From NCBI GenBank assembly GCA_019635015.1, contig JAHCAG010000013.1:37932-101931 (forward strand): a stretch of DNA of 64,000 nucleotides, in the 5' to 3' direction. Shown piece by piece: positions 25,768-34,103 of the stretch (positions are counted from its first letter, which is position 1; every line of letters starts with the position of its first letter). Below the pieces are notes generated by a model. It ran no database searches and was not told the origin of the DNA. It was given only the letters and a program-made list of their open reading frames with translations. The DNA is from Burkholderiales bacterium (GTDB taxonomy: Bacteria > Pseudomonadota > Gammaproteobacteria > Burkholderiales > SG8-41). The translations under genes were made by a program, and so were the position numbers.

Positions 25768-26772
25768 TCACCCTCCAGCGCGGATGCGGTTCTCGAGCGG
25801 CTTGTCCGGCAGCGGCACGGCCTGCATAACGCTGCTGATCAGTTCATCCGCGCTGCGGCCCTCGGACATCGCTTCGTAGGAAAGCACGAGCCGGTGGCGC
25901 AGCACATCGGGGGCGATATCGGATATGTCTTCCGGCAATACGTAGCTGCGCCCGCGCAGGAACGCGAGCGCCCGCGCGCCTTCGACGAGCCAGATGGTCG
26001 CGCGGGGGCTGGCACCGAAAGTGATGAACCGGCTCAGCCCGGCGAGGCCGTAACTTTCGCAGCGCCGGGTGGCCGACACCAGCTTCACGGCGTACTGGAT
26101 GAACGCGGGATCAATGTAGACCTTGCGGCATTCAGCCTGCAGAGCCGAGAGCTGTTCTGTGCTGGCAATGGCGGCGACACCGGCTGCGGCCCCGGTTGCC
26201 CGTTCGACAATCACGAATTCCTCCTCCTCGGTCGGGTAGTCAACCAGCACCTTCATCATGAAGCGGTCGACCTGGGCTTCGGGCAGGGGATAAGTGCCTT
26301 CCGTCTCGATCGGGTTTTGCGTCGCCATCACCAGGAACGGGGATGGCACCGGGTAGGTCTCGCCGGCAATCGTGACCTGGCGCTCCTGCATGACTTCCAG
26401 CAGCGCACTCTGGACTTTTGCCGGGGCACGGTTGATCTCATCGGCCAGCAGCAGATTGGCGAACACCGGACCGAGCGACGTGCTGAAATCCCCGGACTTC
26501 TGGTTGTAGATCCGCGTCCCGACGAGGTCGGCGGGCAGCAGATCGGGGGTGAACTGGATGCGCTTGAACGATCCTCGTATCGCCCGCGCCAGTGTCTTGA
26601 TCGTGAGCGTCTTGGCCAGTCCCGGCACGCCCTCCACCAGCAGGTGGCCTTGCGCGAGCATCGCGATCAGCACGCGCTCGAGAAAGTGGTCCTGCCCGAC
26701 GACCACGCGCTTGATTTCGTAAAGAATCCGCTCCATCAGTTCGCGGACGTTGGCGCTGCTGTCGTCGCTCAT
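25768..26772 (-). CDS. MoxR family AAA+ ATPase
   Basis: A 334-residue AAA+ chaperone-like ATPase. Walker A is GVPGLAKT (about residues 44-51), Walker B LLADEINRAP, sensor 1 MATQNPIE, and the arginine-finger/sensor 2 region SPRATIW. MoxR proteins assemble or activate complexes together with VWA-domain proteins through their metal site. Here the ATPase stands between a membrane-anchored protease and the DUF58-VWA genes. What is matured is not evident. Confidence 0.94.
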   Translation of the reverse strand: MSDDSSANVRELMERILYEIKRVVVGQDHFLERVLIAMLAQGHLLVEGVPGLAKTLTIKTLARAIRGSFKRIQFTPDLLPADLVGTRIYNQKSGDFSTSLGPVFANLLLADEINRAPAKVQSALLEVMQERQVTIAGETYPVPSPFLVMATQNPIETEGTYPLPEAQVDRFMMKVLVDYPTEEEEFVIVERATGAAAGVAAIASTEQLSALQAECRKVYIDPAFIQYAVKLVSATRRCESYGLAGLSRFITFGASPRATIWLVEGARALAFLRGRSYVLPEDISDIAPDVLRHRLVLSYEAMSEGRSADELISSVMQAVPLPDKPLENRIRAGG

Positions 26773-26793
26773 TGCAGGAATGCTCCGGTTGAT

Positions 26794-27807
26794 TCAGAAA
26801 GGATGGATGCCGCCGGGGTCGCCCACCCCCGCGTTCCCCGCCGCCACGGCGATGGTCACTGCAAATCCGATGCCGATGAACGTGCGGCTCTCGGTCGGAT
26901 TGAAGATCGCGGTGACGATGCCGACCACGTCGCCCTGCATCGTCACCAGCGGACCGCCCGAATTGCCCGGATTGGCCGCGGCATCGAACTGGATGAGCCG
27001 GGTGAGCACGCGTTTGCCCTCGGCGGAATGGAACTCACGGTCCAGGCCGGAAATCACGCCGTAGGAAATCGACGGGCCCATGCCGAACGGAAATCCGATC
27101 GCGACGATTTCATCCCCGGGCTTCAGACGGCTGGAGGATCCCAGCGTCGCCGCCGGCAGATCGTCCGGAATCTTGTGTGCCTTGATCACCGCCAGATCGT
27201 TTTCCGGGTGTGCGCTGACCAGGCTTGCTTCCGATTCCGATCCGTCATGGAAGGTGATCCTCACACGCTTGGCGCCGAAAACCACGTGCAGATTGGTGAG
27301 GATGGTGCCGTCGTCAATGACGACAACACCTGTGCCGAGAGAGGTTTCCCTCATGCCGTCAGGGGCATTCCGGTTTTTGCCACTCTTGTCATCGGGTGCG
27401 CCGGGTGCGAATCGCCCGCTGCGGGATTTCTTCCCGCGGGCTGTTGCGTCCGTGATGTCGTTGAATCCCCGTACCTGCACCACGGCAGGGCGCACCATCT
27501 CGGCAGCTTTGACGGCGCGTGAAGGCAGCGGTTTCTTCTGCAGCGAACGCAGGACCGCAGTTTCGATTTCTGCCGGATTCAGCGCAGGCGGTGCCGGTTT
27601 CAGCCAGGCGTAGCCTGCAGTGGCGAGCAGTGCGATGAAGGCGGCACCGCCGAGAAACCGCGGCATGCCAGCATGACGCGCACCGAGCGCGCGAAGGCCG
27701 TTCAAGCCTGAGCTCAGGCCCGGGGCGGGTGCATGTGCGGGGCCGGCGGCAGCCTGAGTGGTGCCGGGCGTTTTTTTCGCACTGCTGTAGAGTGCCTGCC
27801 GCTTCAT
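26794..27807 (-). CDS. Membrane-anchored trypsin-like (S1C) serine protease without PDZ domain
   Basis: A 337-residue protein with a cytoplasmic basic N-terminus, one membrane helix (about residues 53-70, FIALLATAGYAWL) and an exported protease domain. The triad is complete: His in TNLHVV, Asp in ENDLAVIK and Ser in GNSGGP. Unlike DegP/DegS no PDZ domain follows; the protein ends shortly after the protease fold. It is the first gene of the MoxR group, 21 bases before moxR, and is divergent from the second VWA gene. A role in cleaving or activating a partner of the VWA proteins is plausible but inferred only from layout. Confidence 0.88.
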   Translation of the reverse strand: MKRQALYSSAKKTPGTTQAAAGPAHAPAPGLSSGLNGLRALGARHAGMPRFLGGAAFIALLATAGYAWLKPAPPALNPAEIETAVLRSLQKKPLPSRAVKAAEMVRPAVVQVRGFNDITDATARGKKSRSGRFAPGAPDDKSGKNRNAPDGMRETSLGTGVVVIDDGTILTNLHVVFGAKRVRITFHDGSESEASLVSAHPENDLAVIKAHKIPDDLPAATLGSSSRLKPGDEIVAIGFPFGMGPSISYGVISGLDREFHSAEGKRVLTRLIQFDAAANPGNSGGPLVTMQGDVVGIVTAIFNPTESRTFIGIGFAVTIAVAAGNAGVGDPGGIHPF

Positions 27808-27954
27808 CGACCCGTCCTTGTTGTTGCAAGCGTATTACATGCACAGGCTGCAGGAACATGCTGCGTGGACAAGCTGCACGAATAAGTTAGCACGGTTGCC
27901 GGCCGCTGGGTATGGTTCAATAGAAGCCGGGCGCGAATTGTCACGAGGATGCAT

Positions 27955-28998
27955 ATGCGGTTCCTGTGGTCCGAGTCGCTGTTGCTGCTGCTGATCCTTC
28001 CGGTCCTGGCCGGTGTGTATGTCTACACCCAGCGGCGGCGCAAGCGCGCTGCGTTGCGCTACGCGAGCCTCATGCTCGTGCGCGAGGCCATCCTGCCCGG
28101 GCAGTGGTGGCGGCGCCACCTGCCGGCCCTGCTGCTGGGGCTGGCCATCACCTGCGCACTGCTGGGGGCGGCGCGACCCAGCATTGTCATGACACTGCCC
28201 AACGAGCGCCAGACCGTGGTGCTGGCGATCGATGTCTCCCGCAGCATGCGCGCGACCGATATCGAGCCGAATCGCCTCGTGGCGGCGCAGAACGCGGTGA
28301 AGGCTTTTGTCAATGAGTTGCCGCCCAGCGTCCGGGTCGGCCTGGTGACTTTTGCGGGGACTGCGGCGATCGTGCAGACACCGACACAGAACCGCGAAGA
28401 TCTGCTCGCCGCGGTTGACCGCTTTCAGCTGCAGCGCCAGACGGCGATCGGCAGCGGCCTGCTGGCGGCACTGTCCGTACTCCTGCCGGACGCGGATTTG
28501 GCGATCGGGGCGGAGGATTTTGACTGGCGCGCATCATCCGGAACGCCGGATGTTCCGCGCAAACTTGAACCGGCTGCGGAATTCAAGCCGGTTGCGCCGG
28601 GCTCGCATGCTGCAGGCGTGATCGTGCTGATGTCCGACGGCCGACGCACGATGGGGCCCGATCCTCTGAAAATCGCAAAACTGGCTGCCGATCGCGGCGT
28701 GCGTGTGCACACGGTCGGCTTCGGCACCAGGGAAGGCGGTCAGGTCGATTTCGACGGCATGTCGGTCTACATGCAGTTCGACGAAGCGGCGCTGCGGGCG
28801 GTTGCAGGCATCACGGAGGGGCAATATTTCCATGCGGGAAGCGCCGGTGATCTGCACAAGGTTTACCGGGATCTGACCGCCAAACTCGTGCTGGAGCGCA
28901 GCGAGACCGAAGTGACTGCGTTTTTTGCGGCGGCAGCGGCATTGTTAGCGCTGATGGCGGTGATGCTGTCCGCGCTCTGGTTCCACCGCATGAGCTGA
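27955..28998 (+). CDS. BatA-like membrane VWA protein, paralog of the 23738 gene
   Basis: A 347-residue membrane protein with N-terminal helices (about residues 7-22 and 57-75), a VWA domain whose MIDAS reads DVSRSM, and a C-terminal helix. Whole-length similarity to the - strand VWA protein is obvious by eye, though this copy carries an insertion with DWRASSG before the second half of the VWA fold. I chose ATG 27955 because GAGG (27945-27948) lies 6 bases before it and would be too close to the ATG at 27949. It is divergent from the protease-moxR group. Confidence 0.88.
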   Translation: MRFLWSESLLLLLILPVLAGVYVYTQRRRKRAALRYASLMLVREAILPGQWWRRHLPALLLGLAITCALLGAARPSIVMTLPNERQTVVLAIDVSRSMRATDIEPNRLVAAQNAVKAFVNELPPSVRVGLVTFAGTAAIVQTPTQNREDLLAAVDRFQLQRQTAIGSGLLAALSVLLPDADLAIGAEDFDWRASSGTPDVPRKLEPAAEFKPVAPGSHAAGVIVLMSDGRRTMGPDPLKIAKLAADRGVRVHTVGFGTREGGQVDFDGMSVYMQFDEAALRAVAGITEGQYFHAGSAGDLHKVYRDLTAKLVLERSETEVTAFFAAAAALLALMAVMLSALWFHRMS

Positions 28999-29342
28999 CT
29001 GTTGCGGCAAATGAAGATTGAATTTGCGCTGGAAACTGCGGCCGGAGATGCAAATACCCGCGGCGTTGTTTGTCCCCATGCCGTCATGCGGCGCAGCACT
29101 GCAAAACCGGCAACGGTTGCTGCCGGTGTTCATCAGATAAAACAACGGGATGACGATATTTTTTTGTGCTTGCGGGCCGAGAGAGGCGGCTTCGATATTC
29201 TCCGGCCATGCCGGTTCCGCCACGGTCCGCATTGCGGGCCTTCTCTTTTGCAGAAGGCATTTTACGCGGCCTGCACTTGCTGCTAACGTGGCTGCCTTGT
29301 TTTTGGCCTGTTTCCGAAATTGTATAAACCGGGAGAACCGAA
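28999..29342. other. Intergenic stretch, no supported gene
   Basis: About 344 bases. A short open frame (29002-29286) has no recognisable features and atypical composition. A 7-bp hairpin ACCGGCA/TGCCGGT lies at 29106-29127 without a T run. TATAAA occurs at 29323-29328, too close to the next start to be a convincing promoter with the visible ribosome-binding site. The region looks like degraded sequence plus a promoter. Confidence 0.55.
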
Positions 29343-30215
29343 TTGAGTCATCTGCGCCACACCGAACAACGCCGGCATTTTCGCGCCATTCTCGACGGCA
29401 GCCAGTGCCTGTCGCCAGCCAGCGTTTATGACGCACTGTCCGCACGTGTTGCGGAAAGCGTCGGTTACCGGCTGGGGATTCTTGCCGGGTCCGTATCCTC
29501 CAATACCACTCTGGCTGCACCCGACCTGATCCTGCTGACGCTGACTGACTTCGCCGACCAGGTGCGACGGATCATGCGCGCGAGCGACCTCAGCCTGCTG
29601 GTAGATGCCGACCACGGTTACGGCAATGCGCTGAACGTGATGCGCACGGTGCAGGAGCTGGAGCACGCGGGAGTCTCGGCGATGAGCATAGAGGACACCT
29701 CGCTGCCGATCCGCTTTGCGCAGCCGGAGGGCAAGGACGAGCTGATCTCCATTCCGGAAATGGTGGGAAAACTGAAGGCGGCAGTGGCGGCAAGGCGCGA
29801 TCCGTCCACGGTGATCGCGGGGCGTACGGCGGCGCTGAAGGTCGAAGGAACGGAGAAAACGGTGGAACGCGTCAAGGCCTACGCCGCCTGCGGCGTGGAC
29901 TGCATTTTCGTGATCGGCGTCGAAACGGCGGAGCAGGTCAAGGCAGTGCACGAGGCATCGAAGCTGCCGGTGATCGTCGGCCCCGGCAAAACTTCAGCTT
30001 CCCGGGAAGATTTCGCCAAAGCCGGCGCCCGGGTGCTGCTCCAGGGGCATCAGCCGGTGGCTGCTGCGGTCAAGGCGCTGCGCGAGGTTTATGCGCATTT
30101 TTACGATGGCGGGGCGGCGGCCGACTTGAAGGACAAGGTCGCTTCGGCGAAGGAGATGGATGCGCTGGTGTCGAACGAGGGCTACCGGAACCATATCCGC
30201 AATTTCATGAACTGA
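29343..30215 (+). CDS. Isocitrate lyase/PEP mutase superfamily enzyme, oxaloacetate decarboxylase-like
   Basis: A 290-residue TIM-barrel enzyme. The Mg-binding loop VDADHGYGNA and the strand SIEDTSLPIRF match the PA4872-type oxaloacetate decarboxylase subgroup rather than isocitrate lyase, because the catalytic KKCGH loop is absent. It would act on a 2-oxo-dicarboxylate or a related C-C bond. The start is TTG at 29343, with GGGAGA (29331-29336) before it; no ATG is available in frame upstream. It is followed convergently by the LLM oxidoreductase gene. Confidence 0.85.
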   Translation: MSHLRHTEQRRHFRAILDGSQCLSPASVYDALSARVAESVGYRLGILAGSVSSNTTLAAPDLILLTLTDFADQVRRIMRASDLSLLVDADHGYGNALNVMRTVQELEHAGVSAMSIEDTSLPIRFAQPEGKDELISIPEMVGKLKAAVAARRDPSTVIAGRTAALKVEGTEKTVERVKAYAACGVDCIFVIGVETAEQVKAVHEASKLPVIVGPGKTSASREDFAKAGARVLLQGHQPVAAAVKALREVYAHFYDGGAAADLKDKVASAKEMDALVSNEGYRNHIRNFMN

Positions 30216-30239
30216 ACTGTGCCCGGCGCTGGCGGCTGC

Positions 30240-31358
30240 TCAGGCGGCGTCCCTCCGCGCCGAAGAGCCGATCGCGGCATTGACCTGCGGCATGACTTTT
30301 TCGGCCATCAGTTCCATCGAGCGTTTCGCCAGTGCCGGATCCACCCAGTCCATGCCGGCATAGACGATTTCGCCGAAGTCGCCGGTTTCTTCCCGCAGGG
30401 CGAGGATCTGTTCGGCGACGCGGTCCGGTGTGCCGCAGATGACCAGCCGGTTGACCATGTAGTCGGTGGTCAGTTCACGGTCGTCCTGTTCCGGATGGGT
30501 TTTGAAAATCATGTGGCGTTTCGAAATCAGCATCTTGCGCAGCAGCAGGTCCCAGTAATAACGGTAGGGGCTGGCGCTGTCCTCCAGCGCGTAACGTCGC
30601 GCAGTGCGTTCGTCGTCGGCGACAAAGATCGTCCTTGCGATGCGCCAGTCGGCGGGATCGGCAACCTGGCCTGCGCGGCGTTTGCCCTCGGCGTAATTGC
30701 TCCAGTGCGAGGCCAGATACTGTGACAGCAGGAAATTGGCCGACAGCGGGTGGAAGTCGCGCTCGCCCATGGCGATGACGCCTTTCGAGCCCGGCGCCAC
30801 CACGGTGCCGACGATTTCCGGGCGCGGCCTCTGGTACGGCTTGTACATCGCGCCACGGCCGATGCTGGCGTTCTGCGTGTTCGCGGTGCTGACCTTGAAG
30901 CGGTTGCCGGGCAGGTCGATGTCGTAGGGCACATCGCGCTCCCAGATTGCCAGGATCACGTCCATGGCCTCCGCAAACAGCCTGTTGCGGTCTTCGGACA
31001 GCATGCCCAGCGCTTCGGCATCGGAGGGCAGGGCCCCGGGGCTGACGCCGAAAATGAAGCGGCCGCGCGCCAGGTGGTCAAACATCGCCGCATGGGCGGC
31101 TATCAGCACCGGGTGCGAGTGCGAGAGGTTGGAAGTGCCGGTCGCGAGCTTGATGGTTTGCGTCTGGTGGATCAGGGTCGCCAGGAAAATGAAGCTGTTG
31201 CTGACGTTTTCCGAAGGCTCGGTCAGGTGTTCACCGACAAAGGCGTCGTAAAAGCCCAGCCGGTCGGCGAGGATGATGGCTTCGCGGTCCTCCTGCAGCG
31301 TGACCGCGGGCGGACGGTGGACAGGGTGCAGCGGCATCGTGAAAAAGCCTAGACGCAT
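30240..31358 (-). CDS. LLM-class flavin-dependent oxidoreductase (luciferase-like)
   Basis: A 372-residue TIM-barrel monooxygenase of the bacterial luciferase family. The N-terminus MRLGFFTMPLHP and EDREAIILADRLGFYDAFVGEH, the LATGTSNLSHSHPVLIA strand and the GRFIFGVSPGA segment are characteristic. Such enzymes use FMNH2 or F420 to oxidise small organic substrates; this one lacks a reductase partner nearby. It faces the isocitrate-lyase-fold gene convergently and is divergent from the thioesterase gene, 83 bases away. Confidence 0.9.
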   Translation of the reverse strand: MRLGFFTMPLHPVHRPPAVTLQEDREAIILADRLGFYDAFVGEHLTEPSENVSNSFIFLATLIHQTQTIKLATGTSNLSHSHPVLIAAHAAMFDHLARGRFIFGVSPGALPSDAEALGMLSEDRNRLFAEAMDVILAIWERDVPYDIDLPGNRFKVSTANTQNASIGRGAMYKPYQRPRPEIVGTVVAPGSKGVIAMGERDFHPLSANFLLSQYLASHWSNYAEGKRRAGQVADPADWRIARTIFVADDERTARRYALEDSASPYRYYWDLLLRKMLISKRHMIFKTHPEQDDRELTTDYMVNRLVICGTPDRVAEQILALREETGDFGEIVYAGMDWVDPALAKRSMELMAEKVMPQVNAAIGSSARRDAA

Positions 31359-31441
31359 GGCGGGGCTTGCTCCTGTGCGGCTCTGGGGGAAGTCGATTCA
31401 ATGTAACATCGGCCTGTTGCCAACCGCAATGAAAGACCCAG

Positions 31442-31864
31442 ATGGATCTTGATGCAATGAAACCGGGCCTGCAGGGGGCCACCGAAATCATGGTCGGCAC
31501 CCGCGATACCGCGCCCCACGTCGGCAGCGGCAAGATCAAGGTGCTGGCGACCCCGGTGCTGGTGATGCTGCTGGAGGAGGCCGCGCTGAACGCTGTTGAA
31601 GGTTTGCTGCCTGCCGGTCACCAGACCGTCGGTACGCGGCTCGATGTCAGCCACACTGCGGCCACGCCGGTGGGCATGCGGGTGTATGCACATGCCGAGG
31701 TGAGCAGGGTCGAGGGCCGCAAACTGATCTTCAGGGTGTGGGCTGAGGACGAAGTGGAACGTATCGGGGAGGGTGTGCACGAAAGGATCATCGTCAACGT
31801 CAGCCGCTTCGATGTTCGCACCCAGGACAAGGTGGCCCGGGTGATTTCAAAAAAAATGATTTAA
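31442..31864 (+). CDS. Hotdog-fold thioesterase (FlK-like)
   Basis: A 140-residue thioesterase of the fluoroacetyl-CoA-thioesterase-like family. Putative catalytic residues match that group: Thr in LATPVLV, Glu in MLLEEAAL and His in VSHTAATPVG. In most bacteria the substrate is an unknown short acyl-CoA rather than fluoroacetyl-CoA. It may share a metabolic role with the acyl-CoA synthetase or the divergent oxidoreductase. The stop codon lies inside an AT-rich junction element. Confidence 0.85.
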   Translation: MDLDAMKPGLQGATEIMVGTRDTAPHVGSGKIKVLATPVLVMLLEEAALNAVEGLLPAGHQTVGTRLDVSHTAATPVGMRVYAHAEVSRVEGRKLIFRVWAEDEVERIGEGVHERIIVNVSRFDVRTQDKVARVISKKMI

Positions 31865-31872
31865 AAACAATA
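31860..31872 (+). repeat. AT-rich junction element, copy 2 (thioesterase 3' end)
   Basis: TTTAAAAACAATA, followed by GCTTACTT. The thioesterase stop TAA is within it (31862-31864). It fills the 10-base gap between two convergent genes and runs up to the stop of the small membrane protein on the other strand. Confidence 0.5.
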
Positions 31873-31874
31873 GC

Positions 31875-32189
31875 TTACTTTTCTTCTTTGGGGCGCTGGT
31901 CAATGATCGCCGATTCGACAACGGTGTATTCGCCCTCCACCCAGGTGTCACCGGTTTCTCGCCGCAACTTGCGTTGCCGCCACCACCAGCGAATCAGGAA
32001 AACTCCGGCAATGATCGCGCCCGCGATCAAGGCGATGCCGATGAAGAAAAACGCCGCGACCAATACGACCAGACTCAGCGAAAAAAATACGATGCGTTCC
32101 AGCAGGCTGGCCTGCGGGCGGGAAATGAAACGGATTTGCGGTCCCTGTTGCTGGTTCATGAGTTGTGATTTTGCCCGGTTCAAAGCCAT
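31875..32189 (-). CDS. Small membrane protein of unknown function
   Basis: A 104-residue protein with a strong hydrophobic region of about 35 residues (FFSLSLVVLVAAFFFIGIAL and onward), enough for two membrane helices. A basic WWWRQRKLRRE stretch and a charged tail follow. No family is recognised with confidence. The first ATG (32189) is used; a second at 32159 (MNQQQGPQIRF) would shorten it by 10 residues and neither has a good ribosome-binding site. It lies 24 bases downstream of the NYN-domain gene on the same strand, so the two may be co-transcribed. Confidence 0.7.
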   Translation of the reverse strand: MALNRAKSQLMNQQQGPQIRFISRPQASLLERIVFFSLSLVVLVAAFFFIGIALIAGAIIAGVFLIRWWWRQRKLRRETGDTWVEGEYTVVESAIIDQRPKEEK

Positions 32190-32213
32190 TCGACCGTGGC
32201 CACGCTCCGGGGT

Positions 32214-33053
32214 TCAGTAGTCGGGGTTGTAACTCTTGATGATCACGCCACCTGATTTTTCATCAGGTTCGAGCACCAGCATTTTTCGGGCATGCGCTTC
32301 GTCGAGCAGTTTGCCGAAGGAGCGGAAACCGTAGTAACTCTCGTTGAATCCGGGTTGACGGCGCTTCAAGGCCTGTTTGACCATGGAGCCCCAGATTTTT
32401 TCCTCCGCGCCGCGCTCGGTGAACAGGGCTTCGATGGTTTCCATCACGAGATCCAGTGCTTCGGCTTTTTTGTCGCCGCCGTCTTTGTCAGCGCTCTCGG
32501 CAACTGATCCGGCTTTCGCGGCGGGACTTGCCCCGGTTGCAGGCTTTTTGCGGCTGCGTTGCTGCTTTTTGGCTTTTTCGCGCGCGAGATCGTCATAAAA
32601 AATGAATTCGTCGCAATTGGCGATCAGCAGGTCGGATGAGGATTTCTTCACCCCGACACCGATGACCACCTTGTTGTTTTCGCGCAGTTTGGACACCAGC
32701 GGCGAAAAGTCGGAGTCGCCGCTGATGATGACAAAAGTGTCAACATGGGACTTGGTGTAGCAGAGGTCCAGTGCGTCGACCACCATGCGGATGTCGGCGG
32801 AATTCTTGCCCGACATGCGGACATGCGGAATTTCGATCAATTCGAATGCCGCTTCATGCATGGGTTTCTTGAACTCGCGGTAACGTTCCCAGTCGCAATA
32901 GGCTTTCTTGACGACGATGTCACCCTTGAGCAGCAGCTTTTCGAGTACCTTGCGGATGTCGAAGTCGGAATATTTGGCTTCACGGACGCCAAGCGCGACG
33001 TTCTCGAAATCACAGAACAGGGCCATGTTTTTGGTGTCGGATGCGGTGCTCAT
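32214..33053 (-). CDS. NYN (LabA/PIN-like) ribonuclease-fold protein with C-terminal LOTUS (OST-HTH) domain
   Basis: A 279-residue protein. The NYN domain (residues about 8-160) has the acidic residues expected for a PIN-like nuclease: FCDFENV, NSADIRMVVDALDL and SGDSDFSPLV. A basic, Ala-rich linker (KKQQRSRKKP) follows, and the last 80 residues read as a LOTUS/OST-HTH RNA-binding module (YYGFRSFGKLLDEA). NYN-LOTUS proteins are widespread in bacteria and are suspected RNA-processing factors. The gene is divergent from the cyclase-FHA gene with about 120 bases between the two starts. Confidence 0.88.
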   Translation of the reverse strand: MSTASDTKNMALFCDFENVALGVREAKYSDFDIRKVLEKLLLKGDIVVKKAYCDWERYREFKKPMHEAAFELIEIPHVRMSGKNSADIRMVVDALDLCYTKSHVDTFVIISGDSDFSPLVSKLRENNKVVIGVGVKKSSSDLLIANCDEFIFYDDLAREKAKKQQRSRKKPATGASPAAKAGSVAESADKDGGDKKAEALDLVMETIEALFTERGAEEKIWGSMVKQALKRRQPGFNESYYGFRSFGKLLDEAHARKMLVLEPDEKSGGVIIKSYNPDY

Positions 33054-33175
33054 GGCACCTCCTGGTCGGGAGTGGATGCCGATTGTGACGCTTCGTGATG
33101 CCTTTGTCGACGCGCCCGGAAGTCCTGTTCTGCCTTAAAGTATCACCGTCAACCGCCGTTAATCGTAGTTCCATC

Positions 33176-34090
33176 ATGCCGGACAAAACCGATCACCTCG
33201 CAGTGCTGTTCGCCGATATCGTCGAGAGCACGGCGCTTTACCGCAGCCTCGGCGATGTCGAGGCGCTGCGCGTTGTCAGCACCTGCCTTGATGCGCTGAA
33301 GGCCCTGTTGCCGCAGCACCGGGGCCGCCTGGTCAAGCTGCTGGGGGATGCCGTGATGTGCCTGTTTCCGGATGCCGACTGCGCGGTGGAGGCGGCGATG
33401 GCGATGCAACGGGAGGTGGCGGGTCTGCATCCCGGGGGAGTCGACCTGCAGATCCGCATCGGACTGCACACCGGTGCGGCGGTGGTCGGAGGTGAAGATG
33501 TCTATGGCGACACGGTCAATGTTGCGGCCTATCTTGCGGACGCGGCCACGCCGGGCCAGATCCTGATCGCCGAATCGACGTCCGGGGAACTGAATGCCGA
33601 ACTGCGCGAATCGGTGTTTCCGATTTTTGACGCGGTGCTGAAGACCACGCTGGCGCCGACCGCGGTCTGCGAAGTGCGCTGGCGCGATGACTTTGCGCTG
33701 CGCACCCACATCAATCTGCATATCCGGCGTTCGATACCCGAGGATGCCGGCAGCATGGTGCTGGAAATCGGGGACCGGCAGGCGCGGGTCGATCACTGGC
33801 ATGCCAGCTTGGAAATCGGCCGCGCGCCGGAATCGGGGCTGGTCGTGGCGCATGCGATGGCGTCCCGGCGCCATGCATCAATACGTCTGGATCGTACGCA
33901 GTTCTACCTCGTCGATCACAGCACCAACGGCACTTTCGTGACCCGGGCCAGCGGCGAGGAAATCCACGTCGTGCGCCGGGAAATCATGCTTGAGGTCCGC
34001 GGCGAGATCCGTGCAGGGTTCAGCCGCAGCGACGGCAGCGGCCCCTGCATTGAATTCCGCCGCGACCGGCGCTCCCTCTATCGTGTCTGA
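33176..34090 (+). CDS. Class III adenylate/guanylate cyclase-like protein with FHA domain
   Basis: A 304-residue cytoplasmic protein: a class III cyclase homology domain (residues about 8-170) and a C-terminal FHA phosphopeptide-binding domain (about 220-290; EIGRAP, SRRHA, DHSTNGTFV). The metal Asp residues (FADIVEST and LLGDAV) and substrate Lys (VKLLGD) are present. In the helix after VN, the arginine that stabilises the transition state (N-x3-R) is replaced by Tyr (NVAAYL), so catalysis may be weak or altered. The start is ATG 33176, which fits the family N-terminus; the in-frame extension from 33095 looks non-coding. Confidence 0.87.
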   Translation: MPDKTDHLAVLFADIVESTALYRSLGDVEALRVVSTCLDALKALLPQHRGRLVKLLGDAVMCLFPDADCAVEAAMAMQREVAGLHPGGVDLQIRIGLHTGAAVVGGEDVYGDTVNVAAYLADAATPGQILIAESTSGELNAELRESVFPIFDAVLKTTLAPTAVCEVRWRDDFALRTHINLHIRRSIPEDAGSMVLEIGDRQARVDHWHASLEIGRAPESGLVVAHAMASRRHASIRLDRTQFYLVDHSTNGTFVTRASGEEIHVVRREIMLEVRGEIRAGFSRSDGSGPCIEFRRDRRSLYRV

Positions 34091-34103
34091 AAGGGAGGGG
34101 GCC

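Noticed and set aside
25894..27522. 542-codon open frame on the + strand opposite moxR and the protease
   Set aside because: It spans two well-supported - strand genes and the gap between them; its composition is that of a reverse shadow.
29002..29286. 94-codon + strand frame in the gap after the second VWA gene
   Set aside because: No start signal, domain or typical codon use; it holds a hairpin and looks non-coding.
29301..29328. Possible promoter TTTTTG-N17-TATAAA before the isocitrate-lyase-fold gene
   Set aside because: The start would fall in the ribosome-binding site, leaving almost no leader; spacing is right but the call is too weak.
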